A stretch of 64,000 nt of DNA from Diphasiastrum complanatum (lineage: Eukaryota > Streptophyta > Lycopodiopsida > Lycopodiales > Lycopodiaceae): assembly GCA_029204225.1 (NCBI GenBank), contig CM055096.1, positions 3,159,352 through 3,223,351 of the forward strand, read 5' to 3'. The notes below the pieces were generated by a model, which worked only from the letters and a program-made list of their open reading frames with translations, had not been told where the DNA came from and searched no databases. Below are positions 12,601-21,960 of this stretch, one piece after another. The translations under genes and the position numbers were made by a program. The first letter of the stretch is position 1, and each line of letters starts with the position of its first letter.

Positions 12601-12765
12601 TCATAAATATTGGCTCATAGGGAGGTATCTTCCGTTGGTTCTCACTTTGCTGGCATGACTACTATCAATTTATCCATTTCATAGTCCTTGAAGTATTGTG
12701 GCATATCATGCACTAGTTTGGGCGCTTCTTTTTTTCTTCCGCTTTGTGAGAGGTCATTAGTTCAA
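9655..12765 (-). repeat. Composite repeat U, copy 1 (inverted)
   Basis: Reading from 12765 down to 9655, this matches U copy 3 (24660-25483 joined to 31117-34560) and copy 4 (46752-47940 joined to 56395-57490). It lacks the copia and solo-LTR insertions of copy 3, so it preserves an empty-site version of both. It contains FCP1-like exon copy 1, a short reading frame shared with 31541-31771 and 46902-47117 (here 11562-11840 on +, with FTLVLGKLTYSYRHDHCN), and a repeated GAGGGATATAT(C/T)GAGGGC motif near 11390-11470. It ends at about 12765 against the truncated lipase fragment and at about 9655 near the copia fragment. Confidence 0.75.
10062..10425 (-). pseudogene. FCP1/HAD-like phosphatase exon, U copy 1 (catalytic motif deleted)
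   Basis: A polypyrimidine tract and AG acceptor precede VVKPSRHIEDG at 10425, and a donor-like AAG/GT follows at 10062. The peptide HGWLEFLKK, then in another frame FKIGIWS-type residues, LPFFMLWSQENCYQH and KPLWYVW, matches the layout of plant FCP1-homology (NLI-interacting factor, HAD superfamily) proteins: motif I, W-x-E-F-L, F-x-x-G-I-W-S, C-terminal K-P-L...W. About 30 bases carrying the motif I residues LDLNG, present in copies 2 and 3, are missing here. The lost segment in the sister copies is bounded by direct repeats (ATGGCATT), suggesting slippage. A frameshift follows WLEFLKK. It cannot encode an active enzyme. Confidence 0.65.
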
Positions 12766-12767
12766 AA

Positions 12768-13372
12768 CTAGTTTCTTTCCTGCTCGTAGCAAATTCAGAA
12801 ATAGGTCGATAGGCAAACTGAGGGCCCGCTCCAAGAACATCATGTGTGCACGTCCTTTTCTGGTGAAAGGAACAGGAACCTTGGCAACCTTGGCATCTTG
12901 GACAATGTCAGAGAGGCATGCCACGACGATGTACCCATTTCTGCTACGAACCATCACAAAATTCTGTTTCCGATCTGATCGTGTACTGGTCGCTGGTGCC
13001 ATGGAGCAGGCGTGATCTCGGTGGTAGATAAGCTCATACTTACTGGTATTCAAGTCATAGCTTCGATTCAAGACTTGGACTGCACCTTCACTTGTGGACT
13101 CGTAAGATGCTCTTGTTGCTATTAAAGAATCAATAATTTCTTGTTTTATGTACTCAATTTCTTCTGTATTTGAGCTGTCGTTTACCACTTGGGTCTCGCT
13201 TTTGAGCAAAAGCTCTGTCTGTGAACTAGTCATCCTTAAGGGTTGGTTCAGAAATGGCTAATCTGGCGAAAATTTAAGTTTATGTATGTCTTATAACACC
13301 GGCAACAATCTTGATGATTTCTTCAAGCCGCATATATCTCTCGTTTAGCTTCAATTTTCCTTAGGAGATCTA
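12768..13372 (-). pseudogene. Truncated duplicate of a lipase class 3-like gene (5' part)
   Basis: This is a near-identical copy, same orientation, of 38973-39592, covering the upstream flank, the start codon at 13233 and about 155 codons. The protein begins MTSSQTELLLKSETQ. It ends at the junction with U at about 12768, before the GHSLxG nucleophile elbow. Relative to the longer copy it lacks about 15 bases around 12913, removing the residues RGTFS; the R-G-T motif lines the active site in lipase class 3 enzymes, so this deletion alone would be damaging. The frame is otherwise open. Similarity stops at about 13372 upstream of the start. Confidence 0.8.
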
Positions 13373-13632
13373 CTGCTCTTTAGCTTCAATTCTCGTTAAT
13401 TGCTCAGAAGATTATGATCTGCTGCGTGTTGAATGGCTAAAGGTGCAGGTACGTGATCTGCATAATTGAGAATCCATTCAGCATAACCTTCAATGGTTAT
13501 GGGACCACAACACTAGTACCACAATCAATACGATCATATCCTGAGCTGTCGCACAGGTGTCAGAGATCGATTAGCAAAGATCCGGAAGTGTCTGGAAGGT
13601 GCGTAAGGAGGAGGATATACAATTGACAGAAC
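13373..13632. other. Spacer with nothing recognised
   Basis: About 260 bases lie between the lipase duplicate and the copia gag start. GTGTCAGAGATCGATTAGC at about 13556 could be a degraded leader, but no primer site or LTR border could be assigned. Confidence 0.4.
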
Positions 13633-15006
13633 TTGGAGATGGCGACAGAATTTGGATCGTTGGTGGATTCGCGAGCACTGGAGAAGCTGGAGGGATCAAA
13701 CTATGCGAACTGGAGCTGGAAGATGAAGCTTATACTTGAGGAAAGAGGGCTGTGGGTGGTGGTTGATGGAAGTGATGTCGTTCAACTCGATGAAGAGGGA
13801 ATGGTGGCCAACCCGGTTGCAGCGGAAGCGTGGGGAGTCAAGGAAAGACGTGCCTATCTGACGATCTGTCTGTCATTAGGAGATAATGCGATTGGACGAG
13901 TCAGATATGCGAAAACTTCCAAGGATGCATGGAAGCAGCTAAAGTAAAGCTACGAGGCTCAAGGGATCGAGGGATTTTCCAGATGCAATAACAGTGTATT
14001 CTTCAAAAGGGAAGGTGATAGGTTAATTATTGCAGCTGTATATGTTGATGACATTATACTCATTGCTAATGATGTTCAGTCACTTGGTAAGTGCAAGGGA
14101 AAGTTGAATCATGAATTTGACATGAAAGATCTGGGAAATTTGAGCTATTACCTTGGAATAGAGGTAGAGAGGGACAGACACAACAGAGTGATGATGAGTC
14201 AGAAGAAATACATACAAGATGTATTGGAGAAATTCGGCATGGAGAACTGTCATCCAGTCGGGACACCTATGGAATATGGGACGAAGCTCAGTAAGGACAT
14301 GTGCCCCCAAACTGAAGAAGAACAAATGGATATGAAGAGGTACCCAATTCAGAAGTCTAGTGGGGTCGCTAATGTATGTGATGATATGTACTCGGCCAGA
14401 CATAGCCATGGCAGTAGGCAAGCTAAGTTAGTTCTTTCTCAACCCTGGATTAGAGCATTGGTAGGCTGTGAAAAGAATTCTAAGGTATTTGAAGGGGACT
14501 CAAAACATTGAAATCACGTATTCAGGAAATGTTTTCTCAATGACAGGTTATTTGGATTCCGATTGGGGGGGGGGATGTTGATGACAAGAAGTCCACCTAT
14601 GGCTATGTCTTCATTGTAGGTGGAGGAGCAGTGACGTGGACAAGTTGCAAACAGAGATCTATAGCATTGTCATCGACTGAGGCTGAATATATGGGGATGT
14701 GTCAGGGAGCAAAAGAGTATCTGTGGATCAGTAATTTTCTGTCAGAACTGGGAGTTGAAGATCAACCAAAGGTCCTTTATGGAGATAACTAGGGTTGCAT
14801 GTTTCTCTGCAAGAATGGGGGATTCCATAAGCGAAGCAAGCATATTGATCTACAGTATCATTATGTGAGAGATCTGGTATAGGGTAACCTAGTCAAAATT
14901 GAGTACTGTTGTACTGAGGAAATGATTGCTGATGGGCTAACAAAAGCTTTACCAAAGGGAAGATTCTGTTATCTCAAGGAAAAGATGGGTCTGCTTGATG
15001 TTGGTT
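13633..15006 (+). pseudogene. Internally deleted Ty1/copia element (gag start joined to RT/RNase H)
   Basis: The frame from 13633 encodes a copia gag N-terminus (LEKLEGSNYANWSWKMKLIL ... KDAWKQLK) and stops at 13945-13947. Within about 40 bases the sequence becomes the RT core, with YVDDIILIAND at about 14040-14075 and LGNLSYYLGIEVERD and KFGMENCHPVGTPME behind it. RNase H follows: DDKKSTYGYVFIVGG, LSSTEAEYMGM, GFHKRSKHIDLQYHYVRD, ADGLTKALPKG, ending at about 15006. Zinc knuckle, protease, integrase and the first RT motif are absent. Several stops (for example in YGDN-stop-GCM) and frameshifts are present. The gag differs in sequence from the other copia families here, so this is a separate lineage. 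Confidence 0.88.
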
Positions 15007-15064
15007 AACTAGTTCTCTGAATTGAGGGAAAGTTTGTTTGTTCAATTTTGAGAATCTAGTTAGT

Positions 15065-15897
15065 TGTCATAACGAAGTGAAACTAGCCTCGTATAGTTCT
15101 TGGCCTATAAGGCACGTGTGGGCATAAAAGATGTGACCTTTTTGGCTTCTTGGCATGTACTGTGAAGAATTGAAAAGGATTATCTATGTTAGATATAGGG
15201 GTCTTATGTTTTTTACATCAAGCATCTAGGTGTAGGATGTTGATAGGAATATATTTGGCATAGATGGCAAATTATGCTTTTCCACTTCTAATGCCACTAT
15301 TGAGCCAAAATAGAGTAAAAGGCTAAACACGTGCCAACTAGAGTGTAGAAAAGTGTAAAGCTTTTGTTTGATGAATTCCAAGAGGTCCAATAGGATTTAG
15401 AGGTGCAACCTTGTGAGGTCTAATAGAAAATTGAGGTGTGTTTGATTATAGTCCAATAGAATTAAGAGGTGTAAGGATCAATGATCCAATAGGATCAAGA
15501 GGTGACAAAATATGGTCCAATCATAGTTAAGCATAGTGGTAGCTCGTGGATCTACTAGTATCATTGTACTCCTCATTTTGGATCTAATTGATTTGGTGAT
15601 TTCATGGATTTTGTGAGTTATTGGATTTCTAGCTTTCTCTCTCTACTCGAGAGCTCATAATGCTTTTTATCTCTCTACCCGAGGAGAGCAGCTTGTTTTT
15701 ACTTAGATTATTTTTTGAATACTTCCCACACATGTGAGTGAGAATTGGAAGTGATTGAATTCATGTAGTAGTGTGTTTTTGCCATAGGATCTAAGATTGA
15801 TTTTGAATTTCAATCTAGTCTTGATCTTGGTGCATCTACACACCTTAGGAGATCACAAGTACATGTTGTGGACAATCCACACGTGTGAAATTCAACA
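15065..15897 (+). repeat. LTR of copia family A (5' LTR, decayed start)
   Basis: From about 15169 to 15897 this matches the LTRs at 48189-49014 and 52452-53271 in reverse (for example AGGTGTAGGATGTTGATAGG and the run of 'ccaatagaattaagaggt'-like units). It ends CAACA directly before the primer site at 15898. The first part (15065-15168) does not align well with family A, so the 5' border is unsure; TGTCATAACG at 15065 may instead belong to the LTR of the element upstream. Confidence 0.7.
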
Positions 15898-15910
15898 TGG
15901 TATCAGAGCC
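15898..15910 (+). promoter_or_regulatory. Primer-binding site, initiator tRNA-Met type
   Basis: TGGTATCAGAGCC immediately follows the LTR end, the standard copia arrangement. The downstream leader (15911-16636) matches the reverse of 51710-52440. Confidence 0.92.
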
Positions 15911-16636
15911 TACCTAAGGTTACCATGCATTTTGATCCATCTAAGTGAAAATTTTTCATCAATCTTGAGCTAGAAGTTGTCAAGGTTCATTTTCCTAGCT
16001 ATCTTGTTCAATCTTGGATCAAAAGAGATCAAAAGGACATTAATTGGGTCTGACCTGGTACTGTACGGAATTAGGTGCTCAAACACATGTGAGGAACATC
16101 CAATTTTAGTTTGGAAGTTCTCTCTCATGTTTGATCCATTTATCTTGCTTGATAGCTTGATTTGAAGCTATTTTTGTCTAGTTTCTGATGCAATCAGTTT
16201 CCAATCAAAAGTTATAAGCTTTTGAAGAGGGTTAGGTAGGGCACCTAGACCTGGGTGGACACATTTGGTTTGGTCAAGAGATTGCTTGTTTGATCCAAAA
16301 TCACAGTGGAATGCTTACCAATCTCATCTATATGTGATCTAGGCACTGTTTTGAGATATTAGCCATTTTGTTTCATGCAATATCATTGTATTTGAGTCAA
16401 ATTTGGTTTCTTAGTGTATTTCACACGTGCTAAGAGTGTTTGATCCTAACTTTGCCTATACTCCATCATTTGATGTGAAATAGATCTTGTTTTAGAGAGA
16501 TTTGTGTAGCTAGTGAGAATCAATTCACAAATAGTTGCAAGATCTTTCATAGGAGGAGATAGTACTCAATTATTGGATCCTATTGAGAGTGTGTAGCAGC
16601 ATTTATTGTTCATCATTTGAGTTTTCTTCACTTCAA

Positions 16637-17039
16637 ATGTCTTCAATGGGTTCGTCCTTGTTGGAACCAAGTGAAAGATTGACCACTTCAAATTATTCAG
16701 TTTGGAAAATGAGGATGGAGTCCATCTTGATCCTTCAAGACGTGATGGACATAGTTTTTGGCCTTGAAGAAGAACCACAAGTTCTTCAAGATGTTCAAAA
16801 ATACAAAAAGAGAGCTAGGATGGCTCTCCACTACATTAAGATGAATGTCTCTAATGAGATATTGAGGGAGATAGGTACTTGTACAACAACCAAAGAAGCT
16901 TGGGATTGTCTCAAGACTATCCATGAGGCTAAGAATACCTCTAGGCTTCTCACTCTTAGGAATCAAATCTTTCAAAGTAGCCAAAAGAGTGACGAGAGTG
17001 CATCTAGTTATATTTTGAGAGTAAAAGATATCAACTATG
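16637..17039 (+). pseudogene. Copia family A gag, truncated
   Basis: The frame starts MSSMGSSLLEPSERLTTSNY and reads the gag region with YSVWKMRMESILILQDV, RMALHYIKMNVSNEILRE and KEAWDCLKTIHEAKNTSRLL. It is over 85% identical by eye to the gag of the minus-strand element at 51703-50162. Coding similarity stops at ...ILRVKDI near 17030. The element then runs into a tandem array and no zinc knuckle, protease or pol follows. The start was chosen by matching MTSMSSYLLQPSERL in the other copy. Confidence 0.88.
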
Positions 17040-17040
17040 T

Positions 17041-17385
17041 TGCTCATATGGTCTCAAGAACAACCTTTTGTTGTACTCATAACTAGAACACTATATGGTC
17101 TCCGGAACAATCTCTTCTATACTAATAAAATGAACAGTGCTCGAGATACAACTATATCGCTCATAGGGTCTCAAGAACAACCTCTTGTTGTACTGATAAC
17201 TTGAACAATGCTCGAGTTACAATTATATTGCTCATATGGTCTCAAGGACAACCTCTTTTTGTGCTAGTAACTCGAACAATGTTCGAGTTACAACTATATG
17301 GTCTCATGTGGTCTGAAAAACCACTTTATTTTGTACTAATAACTCGAACATAGTTTGAGTTGTAAAAACCTCTTGTTACAATTCT
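17041..17385. repeat. Tandem array of ~70-bp palindrome-bearing units
   Basis: The phrase GGTCTCAAGAACAACC recurs in variant form at about 17049, 17096, 17168, 17238 and 17307, spacing 47, 72, 70 and 69. Each unit also carries a version of a palindrome with arms AACTCGAACA and TGTTCGAGTT one base apart, perfect at about 17271-17291. The units differ by 10-20%. The array begins where the family A gag is cut off. Confidence 0.75.
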
Positions 17386-18540
17386 AGCCTATTCCATCAC
17401 TAAAGTTTTCTCAATGTTCAGCCTGTCCATGTGACATCTTACGTGCTGTAGATTCAAAATGCAATTGAGGGTGTTGAATTGATTTCTCAATTAGGACCTA
17501 TATTGCGTGTGTGTCTCTTGTTGGCTTCATGGCTATATGTGAGAGCGCCAGGGCTGGGCCTAGCCGAGAACGGTACCCCGTCGTCGATGAGGAGTCGAAT
17601 CTGTATATGTTTCAAGAGATTATAGCCTGGAGACAGCTTTAGCAAATTTGATGATAGCTTAACTGAGAGCCAAATGATCGTCCACATCACGTGCAATTCT
17701 TCTGAATGCTTGTGAAGCCCAAACTACACCCACGATATTTGAATATGAGTGTTTCTGATCGTTTTTGAGATTGATTACACTTTGATTTATTGAGAAAATT
17801 GTTTGTTGACTGCATTGATCTATTGTTGTGAAAATAATGGACATTTTTCCAATTTAAGACGAGTGAATGCAGCGTTTTGTTCCTGCGACTAGATTTTCAT
17901 GTCAAATCATTTGACTTTGCTGGTGAAATCTATCACTAGTCATTAAGACTAATGCTATCAATAAGAGCCAATTTAAAAGCTTGAAGGTAAACAATTGTGA
18001 AAGCACAACTCTAGCGATTTCTTGAAGGATCAATCACAACTGTAGAGAGACAGCCCTGGTGTGGCCATCGTTGTTGCCTGCTGCCCGTGAGGGAGAGTTT
18101 TTATAATGCGTGATGGCTCTCCTCTTTGATTAGCCATCTAACGTGTAAAAATTGATGCCATTGAAGCTACCACAAAGTACTTGAAGATTTTGGAAGGAAA
18201 GTTCAAAAGCAAAAAGTAGGAACTAAAGAGAAAAAACTTGTTGTCTACTGCCTCTGAAATCTTGCTGCCTGCATCACACTTCAGATTGGATGTATGTACC
18301 TTCGCACTTCAGATTTTGTCTACTAAAAATGAATGCAAAACACATTTCGCCATCAACATGTCATCTTGCGCAGTTCCATGCCACCTTCATCTATATCTGC
18401 ATCGCCTCTCCACAAAACAACAAAATCAAAATTTGATTAAGGAATGTTGTTCAAGTTAGTAGTACAAGAAGAGCTTGTTCCTGATATCACATAGTTGTAG
18501 ATAATCAAATGGCTCAATTATGCTTGAAATGTAGCTTTGG
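17386..18540. other. Intergenic stretch, nothing firmly recognised
   Basis: A short minus-strand frame (17487-17696) contains IRLLIDDGVPFSARPSPG in locally GC-richer sequence and could be a captured exon, but no family is recognised. The rest shows only short shadow frames. Confidence 0.4.
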
Positions 18541-18551
18541 TCTAGTAGTAC

Positions 18552-19345
18552 ATGACATTCATTACTCCACATAGCTCATTGCATAAATATATGGCAGAGG
18601 TGGCTCTTAATTGCAAATATATTCAGACGCTGCAGGATGGAATCACAACTTTTATGCGAACTCTAAGTGGGGATACTATCATAAACTACAAAGGCATAAA
18701 TGATAAATATGGGATATCAAAACATGGTTTTGATAATATGTTTAGTTGGTCTAAGGAGTGGCTAAAAATAAGCATCAACAAGTCCAAGAAGAAAGTTGAA
18801 CTACCTACACTAGTGCAAAACGAGCTGCGAATGATGGCATTCAAAAGAATTAGTGGCATCAAGGCATATGTTTTTTTCTTTGCCATGGAAAATAGTTAAT
18901 GCTGGCTTGGAAGCAGAGACAACTATTGAGATTGTGTCTGCCATTGGAGTTGACAACAATATAGGGTTGGTCATATTGGACACAACTTCAAGGAAAGATG
19001 CATGGAGTATAGAAGGGTATAGAAGAATATTTGAATGCATTGCAAATGTGCATGGAGGAAATTCATATGTTTTTATTGCTCTTGTAGATTATGAAAATTC
19101 TTTTGTTCAATTGATGAAATTTCTAAAAGGTATTCAGAGGACAGTGGAATTACATTATGGATCATATAAAAAAGAAACTAAGAAGAGCAAAAAGGTGATA
19201 AAAGGACATGACCTTGTGGTGGTTGTTGCTCGCATTTCAAGGCTGGACGAAAATGAAGATTTTGAAGGACTGATTATAGAATCACAACCCGATATAAGCT
19301 TTCGCGAGAGCTCAAATGCAATTAAGAAACAAGATTTCAAACGGG
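18552..19345 (+). pseudogene. Unrecognised protein-coding fragment (ORF Y), frameshifted
   Basis: Two overlapping frames, 18552-18899 and 18853-19359, form one reading frame if a shift at the run of eight T (about 18870) is allowed, roughly 260 residues. The first part reads MAEVALNCKYIQTLQDGITT and GDTIINYKGINDKYGISKHG. The second contains SLPWKIVNAGLEAETTIEIV, LVILDTTSRKDAW and [20 protein letters not shown]. The mix of charged and hydrophobic residues looks like a real globular protein, but I recognise no family. A partial copy on the minus strand is at 57500-57650 and a scrap at 41568-41605, so the gene has been copied by repeats. The 3' end is cut by mitochondrial sequence at about 19346. 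Confidence 0.5.
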
Positions 19346-19537
19346 CAATTAAATCATGAGCCGGGATCATAAAAAGCATACTGCCAGTAGATAGTAAATT
19401 TAATACAATAGTTTCAAAAACATTCAAACTCTCTTGTTTGAAATGATCCAAACACATAGCAATAGTACTAGCTGTATGTAATAATAAATTTTTTTGGCAA
19501 ATATATGTAAAATTATCTTTTATTAAAGTATTATAGA
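19346..19537 (-). pseudogene. nad2: Mitochondrial nad2 fragment in the nuclear mosaic
   Basis: The minus-strand frame reads [19 protein letters not shown], then [16 protein letters not shown] and [18 protein letters not shown]. This aligns with NADH dehydrogenase subunit 2 of plant mitochondria around the stretch that in seed plants reads RDNFTYFCQIFLLLSTAGT ... MLFMISAYDLIA. Only about 60 of nearly 500 residues are present. It is fused in frame to rpoC1 sequence upstream (19538) and runs out at 19346 into ORF Y. In mitochondria the subunit is a membrane part of complex I; this piece is non-functional. Confidence 0.85.
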
Positions 19538-19915
19538 AGGAATAATCGACTCGTTTTCCAAGTAAATTTTCACGAAATCTTCCTTCTTTGCCTTGAATTA
19601 TATCTAAAAAGGATTTGAAAGGTCTTCCATTAACATCTGTCATGGGTTCTTTACCCATGCCATTATCAAAAAGTGCATCTACAGCTTCTTGAACTAATTT
19701 CTTTTGACAAACTATTACCCCTTCTGGTGTAAATGTTCTTTTCTTCAGGAAATCAATGAGACAGTTATTTCAAAAAATTATTCTCCAATAAAGTTCATTT
19801 ATATCCGAACTAATTATTTCACCATTGTTTAATCGAATCATAGGTCTCAATTCAGGAGGAAGAGTAGGTTCGAATCCTGCCTTTTGCAATGCCGAAGTGT
19901 AATTCGTATTCAAAA
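19538..19915 (-). pseudogene. rpoC1: Plastid rpoC1 fragment in the nuclear mosaic
   Basis: The minus strand encodes [20 protein letters not shown], then [10 protein letters not shown], a TGA stop, [39 protein letters not shown] and [17 protein letters not shown]. This is the conserved N-terminal region of the plastid-encoded RNA polymerase beta' subunit. The TGA replaces an Arg usual in the family, and Trp (TGG) stands where Arg is common. The fragment covers about 125 of some 680 residues and is cut just after GKRVDYS by nad2 sequence. Confidence 0.92.
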
Positions 19916-19944
19916 AATAGAAGCCAAGCACCCATTTTTGTGCT

Positions 19945-20084
19945 TAACCTTTCATGCCATTAATAAATTCCACTGCAATAGTCCCGCGAATTCTAAAAGT
20001 AATAACCAGAATGGCCAGCCCAATAGAGAATTCTGCAGCTACCACCGTTAACACAAATAGAGCAAAGAATCGACCCATCTATAC
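19945..20084 (-). pseudogene. nad4L: Mitochondrial nad4L C-terminal fragment
   Basis: The minus strand reads [20 protein letters not shown] then [18 protein letters not shown] and ends INGMKG with a TAA stop at 19945-19947. This is the C-terminal half (about 44 of 100 residues) of plant mitochondrial NADH dehydrogenase subunit 4L, including its natural stop. The adjacent 30 bases to rpoC1 are unassigned. It abuts U copy 2 at about 20085. Confidence 0.92.
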
Positions 20085-20312
20085 CTCAGAAGTAGCATCC
20101 CAATCCATTCTCACTCCTTGTCTCTCCAATAATTTGAATAATGATTGCATATTGTTGGCATGCACATACTTGTTTTCTCCTTGGTGGGAGACCACTTTAC
20201 GGGGAATTTTTGCATAAACTGACAAAAATTGTGATTAGTATTTAAACAAATAAACAATAATTTAGGATAGTGCAAGAAGATTAGCAAGATAAAATTTGAA
20301 TGGGTGGGAGAC

Positions 20313-20690
20313 CTACGAAATGGGCATGAAAGAACCCTGGCCGCCGCTATCCAAGTGAAAAGGCACTGTAGTCTCCAGTCGCTTCTTAGGTGTCTCTAAT
20401 TGTTCCTTGAAGCAATCTAGATTTTCTCGTAATTCTTTCCTCCCTAGCTTCCAGTCATCCTTGTGCATGTTAGACGGCCTAGATATGCCATCTTTCACTA
20501 CATCTTGGATCTCCGATTTGCAGTGGCTCATCACGGCTCTCATGTAGCTCACCATCCATTTTTGATGAAATTGCATATCATGAGAGGGGAGTGGAAAGTC
20601 TCTATACAACTGGTCAATGACATAATTATTGTCTTTATCATCTTTTTTGCGCCAATCCTTTAAAATGTCCTTGTTGAAGACCAAATGCAT
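20313..20690 (-). other. ORF X, U copy 2 (unrecognised conserved reading frame)
   Basis: This 125-codon frame reads MHLVFNKDILKDWRKKDDKD ... HQKWMVSYMRAVMSHCKSEI ... WKLGRKELRENLDCFKEQLE. It is about 80% identical to copy 3 (34845-35444), and the mismatches mostly keep the frame open, which suggests past coding. It is highly charged and probably helical, with no signal peptide. Beyond a likely intron the copies share LLERQGVRMDWDATSEV-type sequence (about 20085-20145). No family recognised. Confidence 0.45.
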
Positions 20691-21470
20691 GGCTGCCTCA
20701 TGTGAGTGATGACACGAGCACTATGGTCATCCTCAAGTTTGTATAAATCCCTTGGGAAGTTGTGAATTGTATATAGGATGTGTATGCTCTAGAATACATT
20801 CACATAAAAAAGATAGATTTTTATAATTATTTTGATAGACAAAACTTGTTGTAGGGTATTGACGTATCATGCCTAGATTATGGAGTGTATATATTGATTG
20901 GGAAGCAAACTATCACCTACATTATGAGAATATGCCTTGTAATATTAAAGCATGAAAATTACATAAAGGGCATCATTGATTTATGACATATTCTCTCAAA
21001 GGAATGGGCAACTTCATCACCAGAGTGCTCAATGCAATGTAGATTCTTTACTTGCAGGGATCCTTTGTTAGACTTGACACCAAGTTGCCCAGAAAAATCA
21101 AACACAAATTCTTGGATGCAACAGCGCAGTTAGTCTACGATAGTACCTATCTGCAGGTTCAATTGGAGCCTTATGGTAAGTTGATGAACTATGTATTCTA
21201 TTTAGAAATAACTTCTCCTTGAATCATATACTTTCGATTGCCTAAATATCTTATCATGTAAATTTGATGAGCAATTTTTTTTAATGTTGAATCTTGTATA
21301 TTGTGTAAGCATACTAGACTTATCAATTTCAGGTGATAGCATTCACGTAAACACAAACATAACTTATTTCTAAACATTGTAGAGTGTGAACATAGATTCA
21401 TCCAAACATTGTACAATTTACATAAGAAAATATATACAAACATAAAAACCATTGTGTTGTGTTTGTTGAC

Positions 21471-21860
21471 CTTAGGATAGAAATGATGCCATACATACCA
21501 TAAGGGTTTGAAATTAGCAACTACACAAGGCTTCTCAGGACACATTATACTTGAATGTTGGTAGCAATTTTCCTGGCTCCACAACATGAAAAATGGAAGC
21601 TTTTGACATGTCTTGCTTTCCATTAAAAAGTAGGTATTAAGCACGGTTTCATAGTCCATAATGGACCAAATGCCAATCTTGAATTTTGACAAAACCTTTT
21701 TTAGAAATTCCAGCCACCCATGTCGCAATTTGATGTGTTTTGATTGCCATTTCTTATCCCTTGAGAATTGTGGACCAATATCTCATTGTTTCATGAGAAT
21801 GCCATTTAGGTCTAAAATTATGAAAATGCCATCTTCAGTACGTCTAGATGGCTTTACCAC
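21471..21860 (-). pseudogene. FCP1/HAD-like phosphatase exon, U copy 2
   Basis: This is the best-framed of the four copies. It has an acceptor (TTTTAG) before 21860, then VVKPSRRTEDG, the motif I region with LDLNG, then a TGA stop two codons after LMK, then RDKKWQSKHIKL, RHGWLEFLKKVLSKFKIGIW, SIMDYETVLNTYFL, LPFFMLWSQENCYQH and KPLWYVWHHFYPK, ending at an AAG/GT donor. Order and spacing match plant FCP1-homology domains: a DLNG version of the HAD DxDxT motif, G-I-W-S strand, and KPL-W C-terminal signature. The single TGA (other copies TGC, Cys) is the clear lesion. Family call is by motif, not by search. Confidence 0.68.
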
Positions 21861-21960
21861 CTAAAAGAGAAATAGAAATTTGCAAACTAATCAAAAAACA
21901 CAAAATACATTCTTATTAGTCACCACATAAATATCCAATGAAATTATTAACAAGACAAAT

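Larger units (their letters stand above)
20085..21960 (-). repeat. Composite repeat U, copy 2 (inverted, tail half only)
   Basis: Reading 21960 to 20085, this matches copy 3 from about 33710 to 35645: the FCP1-like exon, its downstream region, then ORF X. The head half is missing; similarity ends at about 21955 in AAATTATTAACA. The tail is cut at 20085 by the organellar mosaic exactly after sequence corresponding to 35640 in copy 3. Confidence 0.75.

Noticed and set aside
20085-20217. Frame 19954-20217 on the plus strand as a gene
   Set aside because: It is the antisense of the nad4L fragment and the U tail.
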